NCBI RefSeq assembly: GCF_001718415.1
Contig: NZ_CP013378.1
Span: forward strand, 3,100,001-3,164,000
Length of the DNA stretch: 64,000 bases
Direction of reading: 5' to 3'
DNA from: Burkholderia pseudomultivorans
Lineage (GTDB): Bacteria > Pseudomonadota > Gammaproteobacteria > Burkholderiales > Burkholderiaceae
Positions 28,101 to 36,223 of this stretch are shown here, one piece after another; within the stretch, counting starts at the first letter, position 1; every line of letters starts with the position of its first letter. The notes under the pieces are model-generated. The model did no database searches and was not told the origin of the DNA. It worked only from the letters and a program-made list of their open reading frames with translations. Position numbers and translations under genes: made by a program.

Positions 28101-28801
28101 TCGTGCCCGATCCGTTCGTGCCGGGCGCGCGCATGTACCGCACCGGCGATCTCGCGCGACGCCGCGCCGACGGCGCGCTCGATTATCTAGGCCGCGTCGA
28201 CACGCAGGTGAAGCTGCGCGGCCAGCGGATCGAGCCGGGCGAGATCGAGGCGCTGCTGCGCGCGGCGCCCGGCGTGCACGACGCGGTCGTGATCGTGCGC
28301 GACGAACAGCTGATCGGCTATGTCGCGCGCGGCGACGCCGGCCCGCTCGACCGCGCCGCGCTGCTCGACGCCCTGCGCGCGCATCTGCCGGCCTACATGG
28401 TGCCGTCGCAACTGATCGAACTCGACGCGCTGCCCGTCACGCCGAACGGCAAGTGCGATCGCCATGCGCTGCCCGCGCCGGTGCGCAATACCACCGCGGC
28501 CGCCGAGCTCGCGACCGACACGGAACGTGCGCTCGCAGCGATCTGGCAGCGCGTGCTGCACGTGGACGCGATCGGCCGCGACGACGATTTCTTCCTGCTC
28601 GGCGGCCACTCGCTGCTCGCGACGCACGCGCATGCGCAGGCGAACCTGCACTGGGGGCTCGCGCTGCCGCTGCGCACGCTGTTCGATACGCGCACGCTGG
28701 CGCGCTGCGCGGCCGCGATCGATGCGGCCTGCGCGGCACGCGGCGCGACCGACGCGGCAAGCGCGATCGACGCGCTGCTCGGCGAACTGGAAACCCAATA
28801 A
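19127..28801 (+). CDS. orbI: Ornibactin nonribosomal peptide synthetase, three modules (A-T-C-A-T-E-C-A-T)
   Basis: A 3224-residue synthetase. The order read from motifs is: A1 (about 15-510, YTSGSTGTPK near 158), T1 (Ser560), C1 (HHAITDG at 762-768), A2 (about 1080-1580), T2 (LGGDS, Ser1629), E (about 1685-2120, HHAIVDG from 1812, FNYLGQFD), C2 (about 2155-2590, HHVLLDG from 2289), A3 (about 2610-3090), T3 (LGGHS, Ser3162). First specificity residues: A1 D-A-x-x-E (NFDAAHE), A2 D-L-x-x-T (ADLGHT), the aspartate pattern, and A3 D-V-x-x-W (FDVSVWE), the serine pattern. This matches ornibactin: modified ornithine, D-hydroxyaspartate (E domain), serine. There is no starter condensation domain. 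OrbJ continues the chain. Confidence 0.97.
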   Translation: MTSFPTALHHRIREQARRAPDAPALAAPFQNDLRLSRGALDARASRLARQLRAAGVGAEVRVGVCVERSCELFVALLAVLKAGGVFVPLDPRHPAARLDWIVADAQLRHGIVDAAGRAALGAPFEHAFDVTEQTSAAPDFVDDEEDAAVHPRAAAYMIYTSGSTGTPKAVVVEHGPLAAHCDALAAALPIEADDRLLHFASVNFDAAHECWLAPLAVGASVTIAPPQPFAPEGAHALMVREAVSVAAFPPAYLREFAAVAARDGVPRALRVLAFGGEALPQQAFEFVRRTFPSVRLINGYGPTEAVISPMLWPVEPGETPALAADDAYASLPIGRAIGPRVARIDGKRGAAGELLLGGVCLARGYHGRPALTAERFVPDPHGTPGARVYRTGDLARLRDDGAFDYLGRLDDQVQVRGVRVEPAEIAACLRAHPAVADAAVVAETGNGPTRLVACVVLHDAADDAALKAHVAAQLPAAWQPHRFERCDALPYTLNGKLDRAALRELIATRRAAAANDAAQRAGDAARTPTEQQLAGVWQTLLGLDAAPSRDDRFVALGADSLAVMQLQAAIRATARVNLRLDTLFADPSLAELADTVDRAERETGETPHVIAARGPAADASAAAAPHVDRTASLAQQRFWVLAQTRDAGAAYHIAAHWTIDGALDRAALQRALDHVIERHEAWRTTLVDHDDGIVMQRIHAHLPVTIADIDLRDRPPAARDAEATRVAERDAGAPFDLARGPLVRATLVALADDRHRLLLTAHHAITDGWSSRCAFDELSAAYGAFAEGRAPSLPGLPIQYADYADWQRDLLAGGEGERQLDYWRAALRDVPGPLALPVDRQPPATRTLHGARTSMRLPDAVATDVRRLARDARASVFTVLLAALDAWLSRLTGETDLVVAVPVAHRQRPETRALLGLFLNTVALRVRVASTLPFRALVDATRTAVLDAMTHQDVPFERVVDAVKPPVKRGDEWLRVKFAQQFDARHDSVLPGATAVATPGPDLAARFDFALDFTDDANGIELVAAHATDCLDAETARAWLDSYAALLASAACDPQCATAALPCDAAPASRQPRDGRTLRIEHADVVAAFARQAAAYPHRVALADASTSLSFAELDDASNRVAHALQLRGAKAETPVIVCVERSARFVVGLLGALKAGALAVLLDPAQPAARLAAAASDCGARHALVTDPAGWPAGADTQPLELDALMQDAALAPAAGVRVAPHPEQAAYLIYTSGSTGTPKGVVVSHGALADYVQGMLDELAFAPDASFAMVSTVAADLGHTTLFGALCAGRTLHLLPASCAFDPDAFADEMRRREVGVLKIVPSHLQALLDARAPADVLPRHALVTGGETLTWALVARLAALAPACRVINHYGPTEATVGALACDTASIAAGRRDPASGVPLGMPLPNARALVLDAFGACVPPGATGELYLGGPGVARGYLNRPGQTAERFVPDPFARGARLYRTGDRVRLGADGHIAFLGRIDDQVKIRGYRVEPGEVSAAVRAAGPIAQAETLAIEHDGRLRLATFIVMRDGASFDEAGMRAALAATLPDYMVPAQFVALARLPVTANGKIDRAALRALAAAPVASAAGDAPQGPVETVLADVWQAVLKAPQVGRDDNFFELGGDSILVLQVIARARKRGVRFTPKQLFDGPTVAELARVAKTDEAAAPQPAAAQAAPADVARILTPAQQRFFALDVPRPGHWNQSVAFDVRGPFDADAFARAFDALLAHHDAFRQRFTRDANGAWQASDAARPHDALPFVEVAASDEADALARFDALQRRLDLGRGPLACACAARLPDGSTRLYLAIHHAIVDGVSWRILLDDLDAAYRAAVERMPIRLSSPGLRADAWAARLARAATEPASPFAAELAYWAGMASGDELVADHPDAPATNADAAVVVQTIDAALTRAALTDAHAAYRTQTIELLSAALAQALAGASGAASCRLELEGHGREALFDDADASRTIGWLTSHYPVTLPVATNARDTLCAIKDTLRAVPHKGLGFGVLAHYGDAATRAALAAVPRPRVTFNYLGQFDAPRDAMLVPRFGGAGVERDPQGPLGNTLAIHAYLDTDRDGARTLKMHWVYGAPQFERTTIDALAARFAAALRELVDACASRIAHRGGGATPGDFPLARAAGLTQAAIERTPLDWRTIDDVYPLSPMQQGILFHALFAPGQASYVNQLVATATALDADRLTAAFAASVARHDILRTSVMPDEAAPLQCVHRHARMPVEQLDWRTRGATLDADFDAWLAADRARGFDWREPPLMRLTLIRVTDDAWRIVWTRHHVLLDGWSTARLLADVLRDYRDPDAVSPFASRPPLRYRDFIAWLGTRDRDADERFWTQRLARLDAPTLIAERAADRADTAVVSWRATIDAAATARVAQAARALKLTVNTLVQGAWALALQRMTHQPAVAFGATVAGRPDALPDIDAVLGLFINTVPVITAPAPQQRAADWLQALQRDNAAAAEHAHTPLADIQRWARGAGGALFDTLVVFENYPVDDTAGNGDPRALALSDVRSIEATDFALTLVIESGAELTIDYGYDTARLDARQVETWHRAFACALDALTRTPDAPLGRLSIADAAALDALARVQDTACDWPEAQRQPLHLQFVDAARATPDAIALEYADAHGGVHRATYRELDLHTSCVAAALRRRGVRPDTPVALCVERSFDMVIALVGVLKAGAAYLPVDPDYPAERIAYLLRDARPAVAITQAHLREQVEDALGDGASTQLLTVADLLADGGDVIAADEACAVAPVDAAQLAYLIYTSGSTGKPKGAGNTHGALANRIAWMQHAYRLTRDDVVLHKTPFGFDVSVWEFVWPLAVGAKLAIAAPGDHRDPARLAAAIHAHGVTVLHFVPSMLAAFAAHLDAFNAAAQCDSVRLIVASGEALAPELVAKLARLLPNATLVNLYGPTEAAIDVSHWTCGPHDVHAAAVPIGHPIANLQLHVLDAAWQPVPAGATGELYLAGAGLARGYLGRPALTAERFVPDPFVPGARMYRTGDLARRRADGALDYLGRVDTQVKLRGQRIEPGEIEALLRAAPGVHDAVVIVRDEQLIGYVARGDAGPLDRAALLDALRAHLPAYMVPSQLIELDALPVTPNGKCDRHALPAPVRNTTAAAELATDTERALAAIWQRVLHVDAIGRDDDFFLLGGHSLLATHAHAQANLHWGLALPLRTLFDTRTLARCAAAIDAACAARGATDAASAIDALLGELETQ

Positions 28802-28811
28802 GGACCCCCGG

Positions 28812-31800
28812 ATGACGAAGGCTCAACCCGACTGGCTCGCGCTCGCGACGCGCTTCGCGCAGCTGCCCGACGCGCAGCGCGCCGTCTTCATCGACAAGCT
28901 CGGCGCGGCCGGCATCGATTTTCGCGTGCTGCCGATTCCGCCGCGCGCGCCGCGCAGCGAACGCGTGCCGGCGTCGTTCGCGCAGACGCGGCTGTGGCTG
29001 CATGCGCGGCTGATCGACGCGCCGCACGCCTACCACATCACCGAGCGGCTCGCACTGACGGGCGCGCTCGACGCGCATGCGCTGCGCCTCGCGTGCGACG
29101 CGCTGATCGCGCGCCATGAAGCGTTGCGCACGACCTTCGACGAAGCCGACGACGGTGTCGCGCAGACCATCCATCCGCCGCTGCGCTGCCCATGGCGCGA
29201 GACCGATCTCGAAGCGCTGCCCGATGCGCAGCGCATCGCGCGCGCGGAGCACGTCGCGGCCGCCGACGAAGCCGAAGCGTTCGATCTCGGTGCCGCGCCG
29301 CTGCTGCGCGCGCACCTGATCCGCTTCGACGCGACGCATCACTGGCTCGCGCTGACGGTGCATCACATCGTGTCGGACGGCTGGTCGTCGGGCGTGATGC
29401 TCGACGAACTCGCGGCGTTCTATCGTGCATACACGACCGACCGGCCGGTGCCGCTCGCGCCGCTGCCGATCCAGTACGCGGATTACGCGCTGTGGCAGCG
29501 CCGCTGGCTCGATGCCGGCGAGCGCGAGCGCCAGCTCGCGTTCTGGCGCGAACGGCTCGACCCGCAGCGCGGCGTGCTGACCCTGCCGGGCGCGTCCGCG
29601 CGGCCGGCACGCCGCAGCGCGCGCGGTGCGCGTCACGGGTTTGCGCTCGATGCGCGGCTCGGTGCGCAGTTGCGCGCGTTCGCGGCCGCGTCGGGTGCGA
29701 CGCCGTTCGCGGTGCTGCTCGCGGCGCTCGATGCGCTGCTCGCGCGCGCGACCGGCGACGCGCGGATCTGCGTCGGCGTACCGGCCGCGAACCGCGAGCG
29801 TGCGGAGACGGTCGATCTGATCGGCTTCTTCGTCAACACGCTCGCGATCGACGTCGACGTGCCGGCGAGCGGCGATTTCACATCGCTGGTCGAGCGCACG
29901 CAGCGCGCGCTCGTCGACGCGCAGATGCATCAGGACGTGCCGTTCGAGCAGGTCGTCGACGCGCTCGGCGTGCCGCGCAGCGCGAGCCACCATCCGCTGT
30001 TCCAGGTGATGGCCGCCTATGGCGTGCGCCGCGCGCTACCGGCATTCGGGGCCGCCGCGGCTGCGCTGCTGCCGTCGGGCACGCCGTCCGCGAAATTCGA
30101 CCTGACGCTATCGATCGAAGCGACGCCGGACGGCGCGTTCGACGCCGCATTCATCTACGCGCTGGACCTGTTCGACGCCGACGCGATCGCGCGGCTGGCC
30201 GCGCGTTTCGTCACGCTGCTGGGCGATGCGCTGGCACGGCCCGGCACGCCGGTCGGCGACCTCGACTGGCTGCCGGACGCCGAGCGCACGCAATTGTTTG
30301 CCTGGAATGCGCCGGACGGTGCGGCCGACGCCGAACCGTTCGTGCCGGTGCATGCGCGCATCGCCGCGCATGCGCGGGCGCGCCCCGACGCGCGCGGCGT
30401 CGCCGACATCGACCGCGCGCTGACGCGCGGCGAAGTCGATGCGCGTGCGGCGCGGCTTGCGCGCCATCTGGTCGCGGCCGGCGTGCGGCCGGAAATGCGC
30501 GTCGGCGTCGCGCTGCAGCGCTCGGTCGACCTGCTGGTCGCGCTGATCGCGGTGCTGAAGTCGGGCGCCGCGTTCGTGCCGCTCGACCCGGCGCATCCGC
30601 GCGAACGGCTCGCGCAGATCGTCGACGATGCGCGCATCGCGCATGTGCTGACCGATCGCGCGAGCGCCGCGTCGCTGCCCGAGCTGCCCGGCCTGCGCGT
30701 GTGGCGCGCGGACGATCTCGACGCGCTCGACGAAGCGGCGCATGTCGCATTGCCGGACGTGCTGCCCGGCCACGCGGCCTATGCGATCTACACGTCGGGC
30801 TCGACCGGCAAGCCGAAGGGCGTGATCGTCGAGCACGCCGCGTTCGCGCGGCACTGCGCGGCGATCGCGCAACGCTACGGCGCGGGCGAACACGACGTGT
30901 TCCTGCTGTTCCAGTCGGTCAATTTCGACGGCGCGCACGAAGGCTGGTTTTCGCAATACATGTCGGGCGCCGCCGTGTCGGTGACGGCCGACGTGCTGTG
31001 GCCGCCCGCGCAGACCTGCGCGATGATGGTCCGCGACGGCGTGACGATGACCTACGTGCCGCCGGGCTGCGCCGCGCAGCTCGCCGAATGGGCGCTCACG
31101 CACGGTGCGCCGCCGACGCTGCGCTCGCTGACGGTCGGCGGCGAGGCGACCTCGCGCGAAGCGTTCGCGATGCTGCGCCGCGCGCTGCCGAACGTGCGCG
31201 TGGTGAACGGCTACGGCCCGACCGAGACGGTCATCACGCCGACGCTCTGGATGTTCCGTCCCGGCGACGATCTCGCGAAGCTCGGCGACGCCGCGTATCT
31301 GCCGATCGGCACGCTGGTCGGCGCGCGCACCGCGCACGTGCTCGACGCGCGGCTGCATCCGCTGCCGGTCGGCGTGATCGGCGAGCTGTATCTCGGCGGC
31401 GAGGGGATCGGCGTCGCGCGCGGCTATCTCGACCGTCCCGCGCTGACCGCCGAGCGTTTCGTGCCCGATCCGTACGGCGCGCCCGGCGCACGCCTGTATC
31501 GCACCGGCGACCTCGTGCGGCGTCGCGCGGACGGCGTGTTCGACTTCATCGGCCGCGTCGATCACCAGGTCAAGCTGCGCGGCCTGCGCATCGAGCTCGG
31601 CGAGATCGAGGCGCAGCTCGCCGCACGCGATGCGGTGCGCGAGGCGTGTGCAGTCGTGCACGGGCAGGGCGCACACGCGCAGCTGGTCGCCTATGTCGAA
31701 TTGACCGACGACGCGCGCGCGGCCGCACAGTCGGTCGACGCGGCGACGCTCGACGCGCACCTGCGCCGCACGCTGCCCGACTACATGGTGCCCGCGCAAC

Positions 31801-33779
31801 TGATCGTGCTCGATGCGCTGCCGCGCAACGCGAACAGCAAGGTCGACCGCGCGCGGCTGCCGGCGCCGGCGCGCATCGAACGCGCGTACGAAGTGCCGCT
31901 CGCAGGCGACGAAGCCGCGCTCGCGGCGATCTGGCGCGACGTGCTGAACGTCGAGCGCGTCGGTCGCGGCGATCACTTCTTCGATCTCGGCGGCCATTCG
32001 CTGGCCGCGGTGCGCGTCGCGACGCGCGTGGCCGAGCGGCTCGCCCGCGACGTGCCGGTGCGGGCGCTGTTCGAGGCGCCGGTGCTCGCGCAGTACACGC
32101 GGCGGGTCGCCGATGCGCCGCGCGCCGCGCAGTCGCGGGCGGCCGCGCCGGGCGTCGCGCGCGCGACACCCGACGCGCATGGCGTGTGGCCGCTGTCGCC
32201 CGCGCAGCTCGGACTCTGGTTCCTGTGGCGCGCGCAGCCGGACAGCGCCGCCTACAACATCCCGGTCGCGCTGCGCGTGCGGGGCGCACTCGACATCGAC
32301 GCGCTGCGCGCCGCGTTTTCCGCCGCGGCGGCCGCGCATCCGGCGCTGCGTGCGCGGATCGTCGCGGGCCACGATGCGGGGCCGGGCCAGCGGATCGCCG
32401 CTCCGGCGCCGGTTGCGCTGCCGGTCGTCGATCTTTCCACGCAACCCGACGCGCTCGCACGTGCGCGCTCCCTGACCGACGAGGATGCGCTCGCGCCGTT
32501 CGATCTCGCCGCCGATGCGCCGCTGTGGCGCGCGCGCGTGCTGCGGCTCGGCGCGGACGATCACGTGCTGTCGGTGACGATTCATCACATCGTGTCGGAT
32601 GGCGAATCGATCGAGCTGTGGCTCGACGCGATCCGTGCGCACTATGTCGCGCAGGTAGGCGGCCGCCTGGCGCCGGCATCCGAAGATGTGCCGCTCGTCT
32701 TGCCCGCGCCGTGCGATCCGGCGCGCATCGCCTACTGGCGCGACGCGCTTGCCGATCTGCCGGCGCGCCTGCTGCCGCAGCGCGCCGACGCGCCGGCCGT
32801 GCCGCAATGGCGCGCATCGCGCATCGCATTCGAGTTCGACGCGACGCTGATCCGCGGCGCACGCGACGCCGCGTCGGCCGCGCATGCGACGCTGCCGATG
32901 CTGCTGCACGCGGCGCTGAACACCGCGCTGTTCCGCATGACGGGCGAAACCGACCAGCCGGTCGGCGTGCTCGCGTCGACGCGCGAACTGACCGGCGACG
33001 CGGCGCGCGACGCGCTCGGCCTGTTCATCAACGCGGTGGTCGTGCGCACGCGGCTCGACGCCGCGGCGCGCCGCGCGGACGTGCTCGCGCAGGTGCGCGA
33101 CACGGCGCTGGCCGCCTATGCGCATGCCGACGTGCCGTTCGCCGACGTGGTCGCGGCGTTGCGCGCGCCGCGTGCCGCGCAGGCCAATCCGCTGTTCCAG
33201 GTGATGTTCAACTACCTGCGGCCGAGCGGGGCGGCCGCGCGCGACTGGGCCGGCCTGTCGCTCGCCGGCTTCGACGACGTGCGTCATCGCGTCGTGTTCA
33301 CGCTGGAGCTGGACGTCGTCGAGCATCCGGACGGCCGCGTCGGCGCGGCGTTTTCCTATGCGGACGAACTGCTCGACGGCGGCTTCGTCGATACGCTCGT
33401 CGAGCTTTACCACGACGAGGTCGCGCGCTTCGCCGGCGCGTCGGAAGCAGCGCTCGGCGCGCCCGATGCGCGGCTTGTCGCGCGGTCGGCCCAGGTCGCG
33501 CCCGCCGCTGCGCCGACGCCGGCACGGTCGCCGCGTGCGGCGGCCGCGCTCGCCGCGCTGTGGTCGGACACGTTCGCGGCGGCTGCGCCGCCGCCCGACA
33601 CGAACCTGTTCGAAGCCGGCGCGACCTCGTTCGACGTCGTGCGCTTCGTCGATGCGGCCTGCCGCGCTGGTCACATGCTGACGATCGCCGACGTGTTCGC
33701 GTCGCCGACGCTCGCGGCGCTCGGCGCTCGGCTCGACGAGGGCGTGCACACAGAAGCGGAGGTGCGTCATGCTGGCTGA
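28812..33779 (+). CDS. orbJ: Ornibactin nonribosomal peptide synthetase, last module plus terminal C-T (C-A-T-C-T)
   Basis: A 1655-residue synthetase: C (HHIVSDGWS from His184), A (about 500-1010, YTSGSTGKPKG from Tyr660, NFDGAHE with Asp706), T (LGGHS, Ser1063), a second C (HHIVSDG from His1258) and a C-terminal carrier-like domain with an unusual core FEAGATS (Ser1606). The A-domain pocket begins D-G-x-x-E, sharing the glutamate with OrbI A1, in line with both loading N5-hydroxyornithine derivatives. There is no thioesterase; the terminal C domain probably releases the peptide onto 1,4-diaminobutane, the amine end of ornibactin. The start is ATG 28812, 10 bases after orbI. The end overlaps orbK by 11 bases. 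Confidence 0.96.
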   Translation: MTKAQPDWLALATRFAQLPDAQRAVFIDKLGAAGIDFRVLPIPPRAPRSERVPASFAQTRLWLHARLIDAPHAYHITERLALTGALDAHALRLACDALIARHEALRTTFDEADDGVAQTIHPPLRCPWRETDLEALPDAQRIARAEHVAAADEAEAFDLGAAPLLRAHLIRFDATHHWLALTVHHIVSDGWSSGVMLDELAAFYRAYTTDRPVPLAPLPIQYADYALWQRRWLDAGERERQLAFWRERLDPQRGVLTLPGASARPARRSARGARHGFALDARLGAQLRAFAAASGATPFAVLLAALDALLARATGDARICVGVPAANRERAETVDLIGFFVNTLAIDVDVPASGDFTSLVERTQRALVDAQMHQDVPFEQVVDALGVPRSASHHPLFQVMAAYGVRRALPAFGAAAAALLPSGTPSAKFDLTLSIEATPDGAFDAAFIYALDLFDADAIARLAARFVTLLGDALARPGTPVGDLDWLPDAERTQLFAWNAPDGAADAEPFVPVHARIAAHARARPDARGVADIDRALTRGEVDARAARLARHLVAAGVRPEMRVGVALQRSVDLLVALIAVLKSGAAFVPLDPAHPRERLAQIVDDARIAHVLTDRASAASLPELPGLRVWRADDLDALDEAAHVALPDVLPGHAAYAIYTSGSTGKPKGVIVEHAAFARHCAAIAQRYGAGEHDVFLLFQSVNFDGAHEGWFSQYMSGAAVSVTADVLWPPAQTCAMMVRDGVTMTYVPPGCAAQLAEWALTHGAPPTLRSLTVGGEATSREAFAMLRRALPNVRVVNGYGPTETVITPTLWMFRPGDDLAKLGDAAYLPIGTLVGARTAHVLDARLHPLPVGVIGELYLGGEGIGVARGYLDRPALTAERFVPDPYGAPGARLYRTGDLVRRRADGVFDFIGRVDHQVKLRGLRIELGEIEAQLAARDAVREACAVVHGQGAHAQLVAYVELTDDARAAAQSVDAATLDAHLRRTLPDYMVPAQLIVLDALPRNANSKVDRARLPAPARIERAYEVPLAGDEAALAAIWRDVLNVERVGRGDHFFDLGGHSLAAVRVATRVAERLARDVPVRALFEAPVLAQYTRRVADAPRAAQSRAAAPGVARATPDAHGVWPLSPAQLGLWFLWRAQPDSAAYNIPVALRVRGALDIDALRAAFSAAAAAHPALRARIVAGHDAGPGQRIAAPAPVALPVVDLSTQPDALARARSLTDEDALAPFDLAADAPLWRARVLRLGADDHVLSVTIHHIVSDGESIELWLDAIRAHYVAQVGGRLAPASEDVPLVLPAPCDPARIAYWRDALADLPARLLPQRADAPAVPQWRASRIAFEFDATLIRGARDAASAAHATLPMLLHAALNTALFRMTGETDQPVGVLASTRELTGDAARDALGLFINAVVVRTRLDAAARRADVLAQVRDTALAAYAHADVPFADVVAALRAPRAAQANPLFQVMFNYLRPSGAAARDWAGLSLAGFDDVRHRVVFTLELDVVEHPDGRVGAAFSYADELLDGGFVDTLVELYHDEVARFAGASEAALGAPDARLVARSAQVAPAAAPTPARSPRAAAALAALWSDTFAAAAPPPDTNLFEAGATSFDVVRFVDAACRAGHMLTIADVFASPTLAALGARLDEGVHTEAEVRHAG

Positions 33780-34782
33780 AGTGCGCCCGGACGGATTCAC
33801 GATGCCCGATACCTGCCGCCTCGCGTTCGCGGATGGTTTGCTCGCGGCGCGCGACGGCGCGGAGATCCGCGTGGCGCAAGGCGACGGCATCGGTGCGCAG
33901 TTGCTGCGCGCGCAACTCGCCGACGACGGCACGCTGCGCGTCGTCGCCTACAACCATCGCGCGGCGCCGGCCGACCAGCGGCGCGCGCTGCTGGCCGCGC
34001 TGTCCGCGGCGTTCTCGGACGACGCGAAACGCGCGGCGATCCGCCTCGACCTGGCCGCGTGGCCGGCGGTCGCGCTCGATGCGCTGCGCGCGAGCGGCGT
34101 GCTCGGCGACGGCGGCCGCTGCATGCGCGAGGGCTGGGCGCAGCAGGCCGATCTGTGGCTCGTCGACGCGCGGCCGCCGTGCGCGACGCTGCAGACGCTG
34201 ACCGACGGGCGCCGCCATCCGCGCCGTCCGCCCGCGCCGCGCGGCGACGTCTACGCGCGCGACCTGCCGGCGCTCGGCGTGCGCTTCACGCTGCGCGGCT
34301 GGCAGCCAGACGAGGACGCCGCGCGCGTCGCGCGCTGGTTCGACGAGCCGCGCGTGCGCGACGGCTGGACCGCCGCGCAGCCCGGCACGCCCGACGCCGA
34401 TCCGCACCTGACGCCGCTCGTCGGCTGCTTCGACGGCGAGCCGTTCGCGTATTTCGACGCGTTCTGGCTGAAGGAGGATCCGCTCGCGCCGCACGTCGCG
34501 GCGCGCGACTACGACCGCGGGCTGCGGATGCTGGTCGGCGAGCCGCGCTGGCGCGGCCCGCATTGCGTCGCCGGCTGGCTGCCGTGCGTCGTCCATTACC
34601 TGTTTCTCGACGATCCGCGCACCGAAGCGGTCGGCTGCGCCGTGCCGGCCGGCCACGCGCGGCTCGCCGACTATCTCGCGCGGCACGGCTTCGCGCGGCA
34701 GCGCCGGCTCGTACTGGCCGACGCGCAGCCGCTGTGGATGCGCACGCTGCGCGAGACGTTCTTCACCGGCCGTCACGTCTGA
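33769..34782 (+). CDS. orbK: IucB-like N-acyltransferase acting on hydroxyornithine
   Basis: A 337-residue protein whose C-terminal 190 residues are a GNAT-type siderophore acyltransferase (IucB/RhbD family): HPRRPPAPRGDVYARDLP, then GCFDGEPFAYFDAFWLKEDP and YDRGLRMLVGEPRWRGP near the acyl-CoA site, then FLDDPRTEAVGC. It would transfer an acetyl or 3-hydroxyacyl group to N5-hydroxyornithine. OrbL in the same cluster is a clear paralogue, so each may have its own task. ATG 33769 overlaps orbJ. Confidence 0.92.
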   Translation: MLAEVRPDGFTMPDTCRLAFADGLLAARDGAEIRVAQGDGIGAQLLRAQLADDGTLRVVAYNHRAAPADQRRALLAALSAAFSDDAKRAAIRLDLAAWPAVALDALRASGVLGDGGRCMREGWAQQADLWLVDARPPCATLQTLTDGRRHPRRPPAPRGDVYARDLPALGVRFTLRGWQPDEDAARVARWFDEPRVRDGWTAAQPGTPDADPHLTPLVGCFDGEPFAYFDAFWLKEDPLAPHVAARDYDRGLRMLVGEPRWRGPHCVAGWLPCVVHYLFLDDPRTEAVGCAVPAGHARLADYLARHGFARQRRLVLADAQPLWMRTLRETFFTGRHV

Positions 34783-34814
34783 CGGGCCGGTTTCACCGAC
34801 AAGGGAGCTGAGAC

Positions 34815-36179
34815 ATGCAGAGAGAAACCGTATTCGACCTGATCGGCGTCGGCTTCGGGCCGTCGAATCTGGCGCTGGCCGTGCGCCTCGCGGAGCGCAG
34901 CGGCACGCGCGCGCTCGCGCATTGCTTCGTCGAGCAGCAGCCGGAATTCGGCTGGCATCGCGGCATGCTGCTCGACGACTGCCGGATGCAGATTTCGTTT
35001 CTGAAGGATCTCGTCACGATGCGCGATCCGACCAGCCGCTACACGTTCATCAACTACCTGTTCGAGCGCGGCCGGCTGAACGAATTCGTCAACCTGAAGA
35101 ACTTCTATCCGACCCGCGTCGAGTTCCACGACTACCTGAGCTGGGTCGCCAATGCGTTCGACGACCAGGTCCATTACGGCGAGACCGTCACCGCGATCGA
35201 GCCGGTGCGCGGCAGCGGCGCACGCATCGACGCGCTGCGCGTGCTGTCGCGCGACGCCGCCGGGCACGAGCGCCAGCGCGTCACGCGCGCGCTGTCGGTC
35301 GGCGTCGGCGGCACGCCCGCGATTCCCGACGCGTTCGCCGCGCTCGGCCGCGATCGCGTGATCCACTCGTCGTCGTACCTGAACGACATCGGCCGGCTCG
35401 TCGCCGCCCCGGACGGCGAACGCCGCCGCGTCGCGGTAATCGGCGCGGGGCAGAGCGCGGCCGAGGTGTTCGTCGATCTGGCGCGCCGCTTCCCGCATGT
35501 CGACGCCAGCCTCGTGATGCGCGCCGGCGCGCTGAAACCGGCCGACGACAGCCCGTTCGTCAACGAGATCTTCAGCCCGGCCTTCACCGACGTCGTCTAT
35601 GCGCAGCCGCACGACGCGCGGCGCGCGCTGCTCGAACGCTACCGCGACACCAACTACGCGGTGGTCGACCGGCCGCTGATCGAGCAGATCTACGAAATGC
35701 TGTACCTGCAGCGCATCGACGGCACGCCGCGCCATGCGCTGCTCGCGAACAGCGCGATCGAGGCCGCGGCGCGCAGCGCCGACGGCCGCATCGAGCTGAC
35801 GCTGCGCGACCGGATGAGCGGCGACGTGCGCACCGAACGCTTCGACGCGCTGGTGCTCGCGACCGGCTACCGGCGCGACACGCATGCCGCGCTGCTCGAA
35901 GGGCTCGCGCCGCATCTCGGCGATGCGCTGCTGCGCGGCGACGTCACGCGCGACTACCTGCTCGCGACGCCCGAGCATTTCGCACCGCGCATCTACCTGC
36001 AGGGCTGCTGCGAGGACAGCCACGGCCTGTCCGACACGCTGCTGTCGGTACTGGCGCGCCGCGCGGACGAGATCTGCGCGTCGCTCGAAGGCGGGATCGC
36101 GCCCGTGCAGGACGACGGCGCGGCGCACGCACGACACGAAAACGGGGTGAGCGCGGGCCGCATGGCTTTCGCTCTTTGA
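34815..36179 (+). CDS. pvdA: L-ornithine N5-monooxygenase
   Basis: A 454-residue flavin monooxygenase that makes N5-hydroxyornithine, the precursor of both iron-binding hydroxamates. The FAD motif is GVGFGPSNLALA (about residues 7-18), the substrate-site stretch FLKDLVTMRDPTS follows, the NADPH motif is VIGAGQSAAEVF, and the C-terminal ATGY motif lies in LVLATGYRRDT. Length and motifs match PvdA/SidA enzymes. AGGGAG lies nine bases before the ATG. The gene sits in the orbI-orbL run. Confidence 0.97.
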   Translation: MQRETVFDLIGVGFGPSNLALAVRLAERSGTRALAHCFVEQQPEFGWHRGMLLDDCRMQISFLKDLVTMRDPTSRYTFINYLFERGRLNEFVNLKNFYPTRVEFHDYLSWVANAFDDQVHYGETVTAIEPVRGSGARIDALRVLSRDAAGHERQRVTRALSVGVGGTPAIPDAFAALGRDRVIHSSSYLNDIGRLVAAPDGERRRVAVIGAGQSAAEVFVDLARRFPHVDASLVMRAGALKPADDSPFVNEIFSPAFTDVVYAQPHDARRALLERYRDTNYAVVDRPLIEQIYEMLYLQRIDGTPRHALLANSAIEAAARSADGRIELTLRDRMSGDVRTERFDALVLATGYRRDTHAALLEGLAPHLGDALLRGDVTRDYLLATPEHFAPRIYLQGCCEDSHGLSDTLLSVLARRADEICASLEGGIAPVQDDGAAHARHENGVSAGRMAFAL

Positions 36180-36223
36180 CAAAAGCGCGGTCGGAGACCG
36201 CATGACAAGTGGAGCAACACAAG

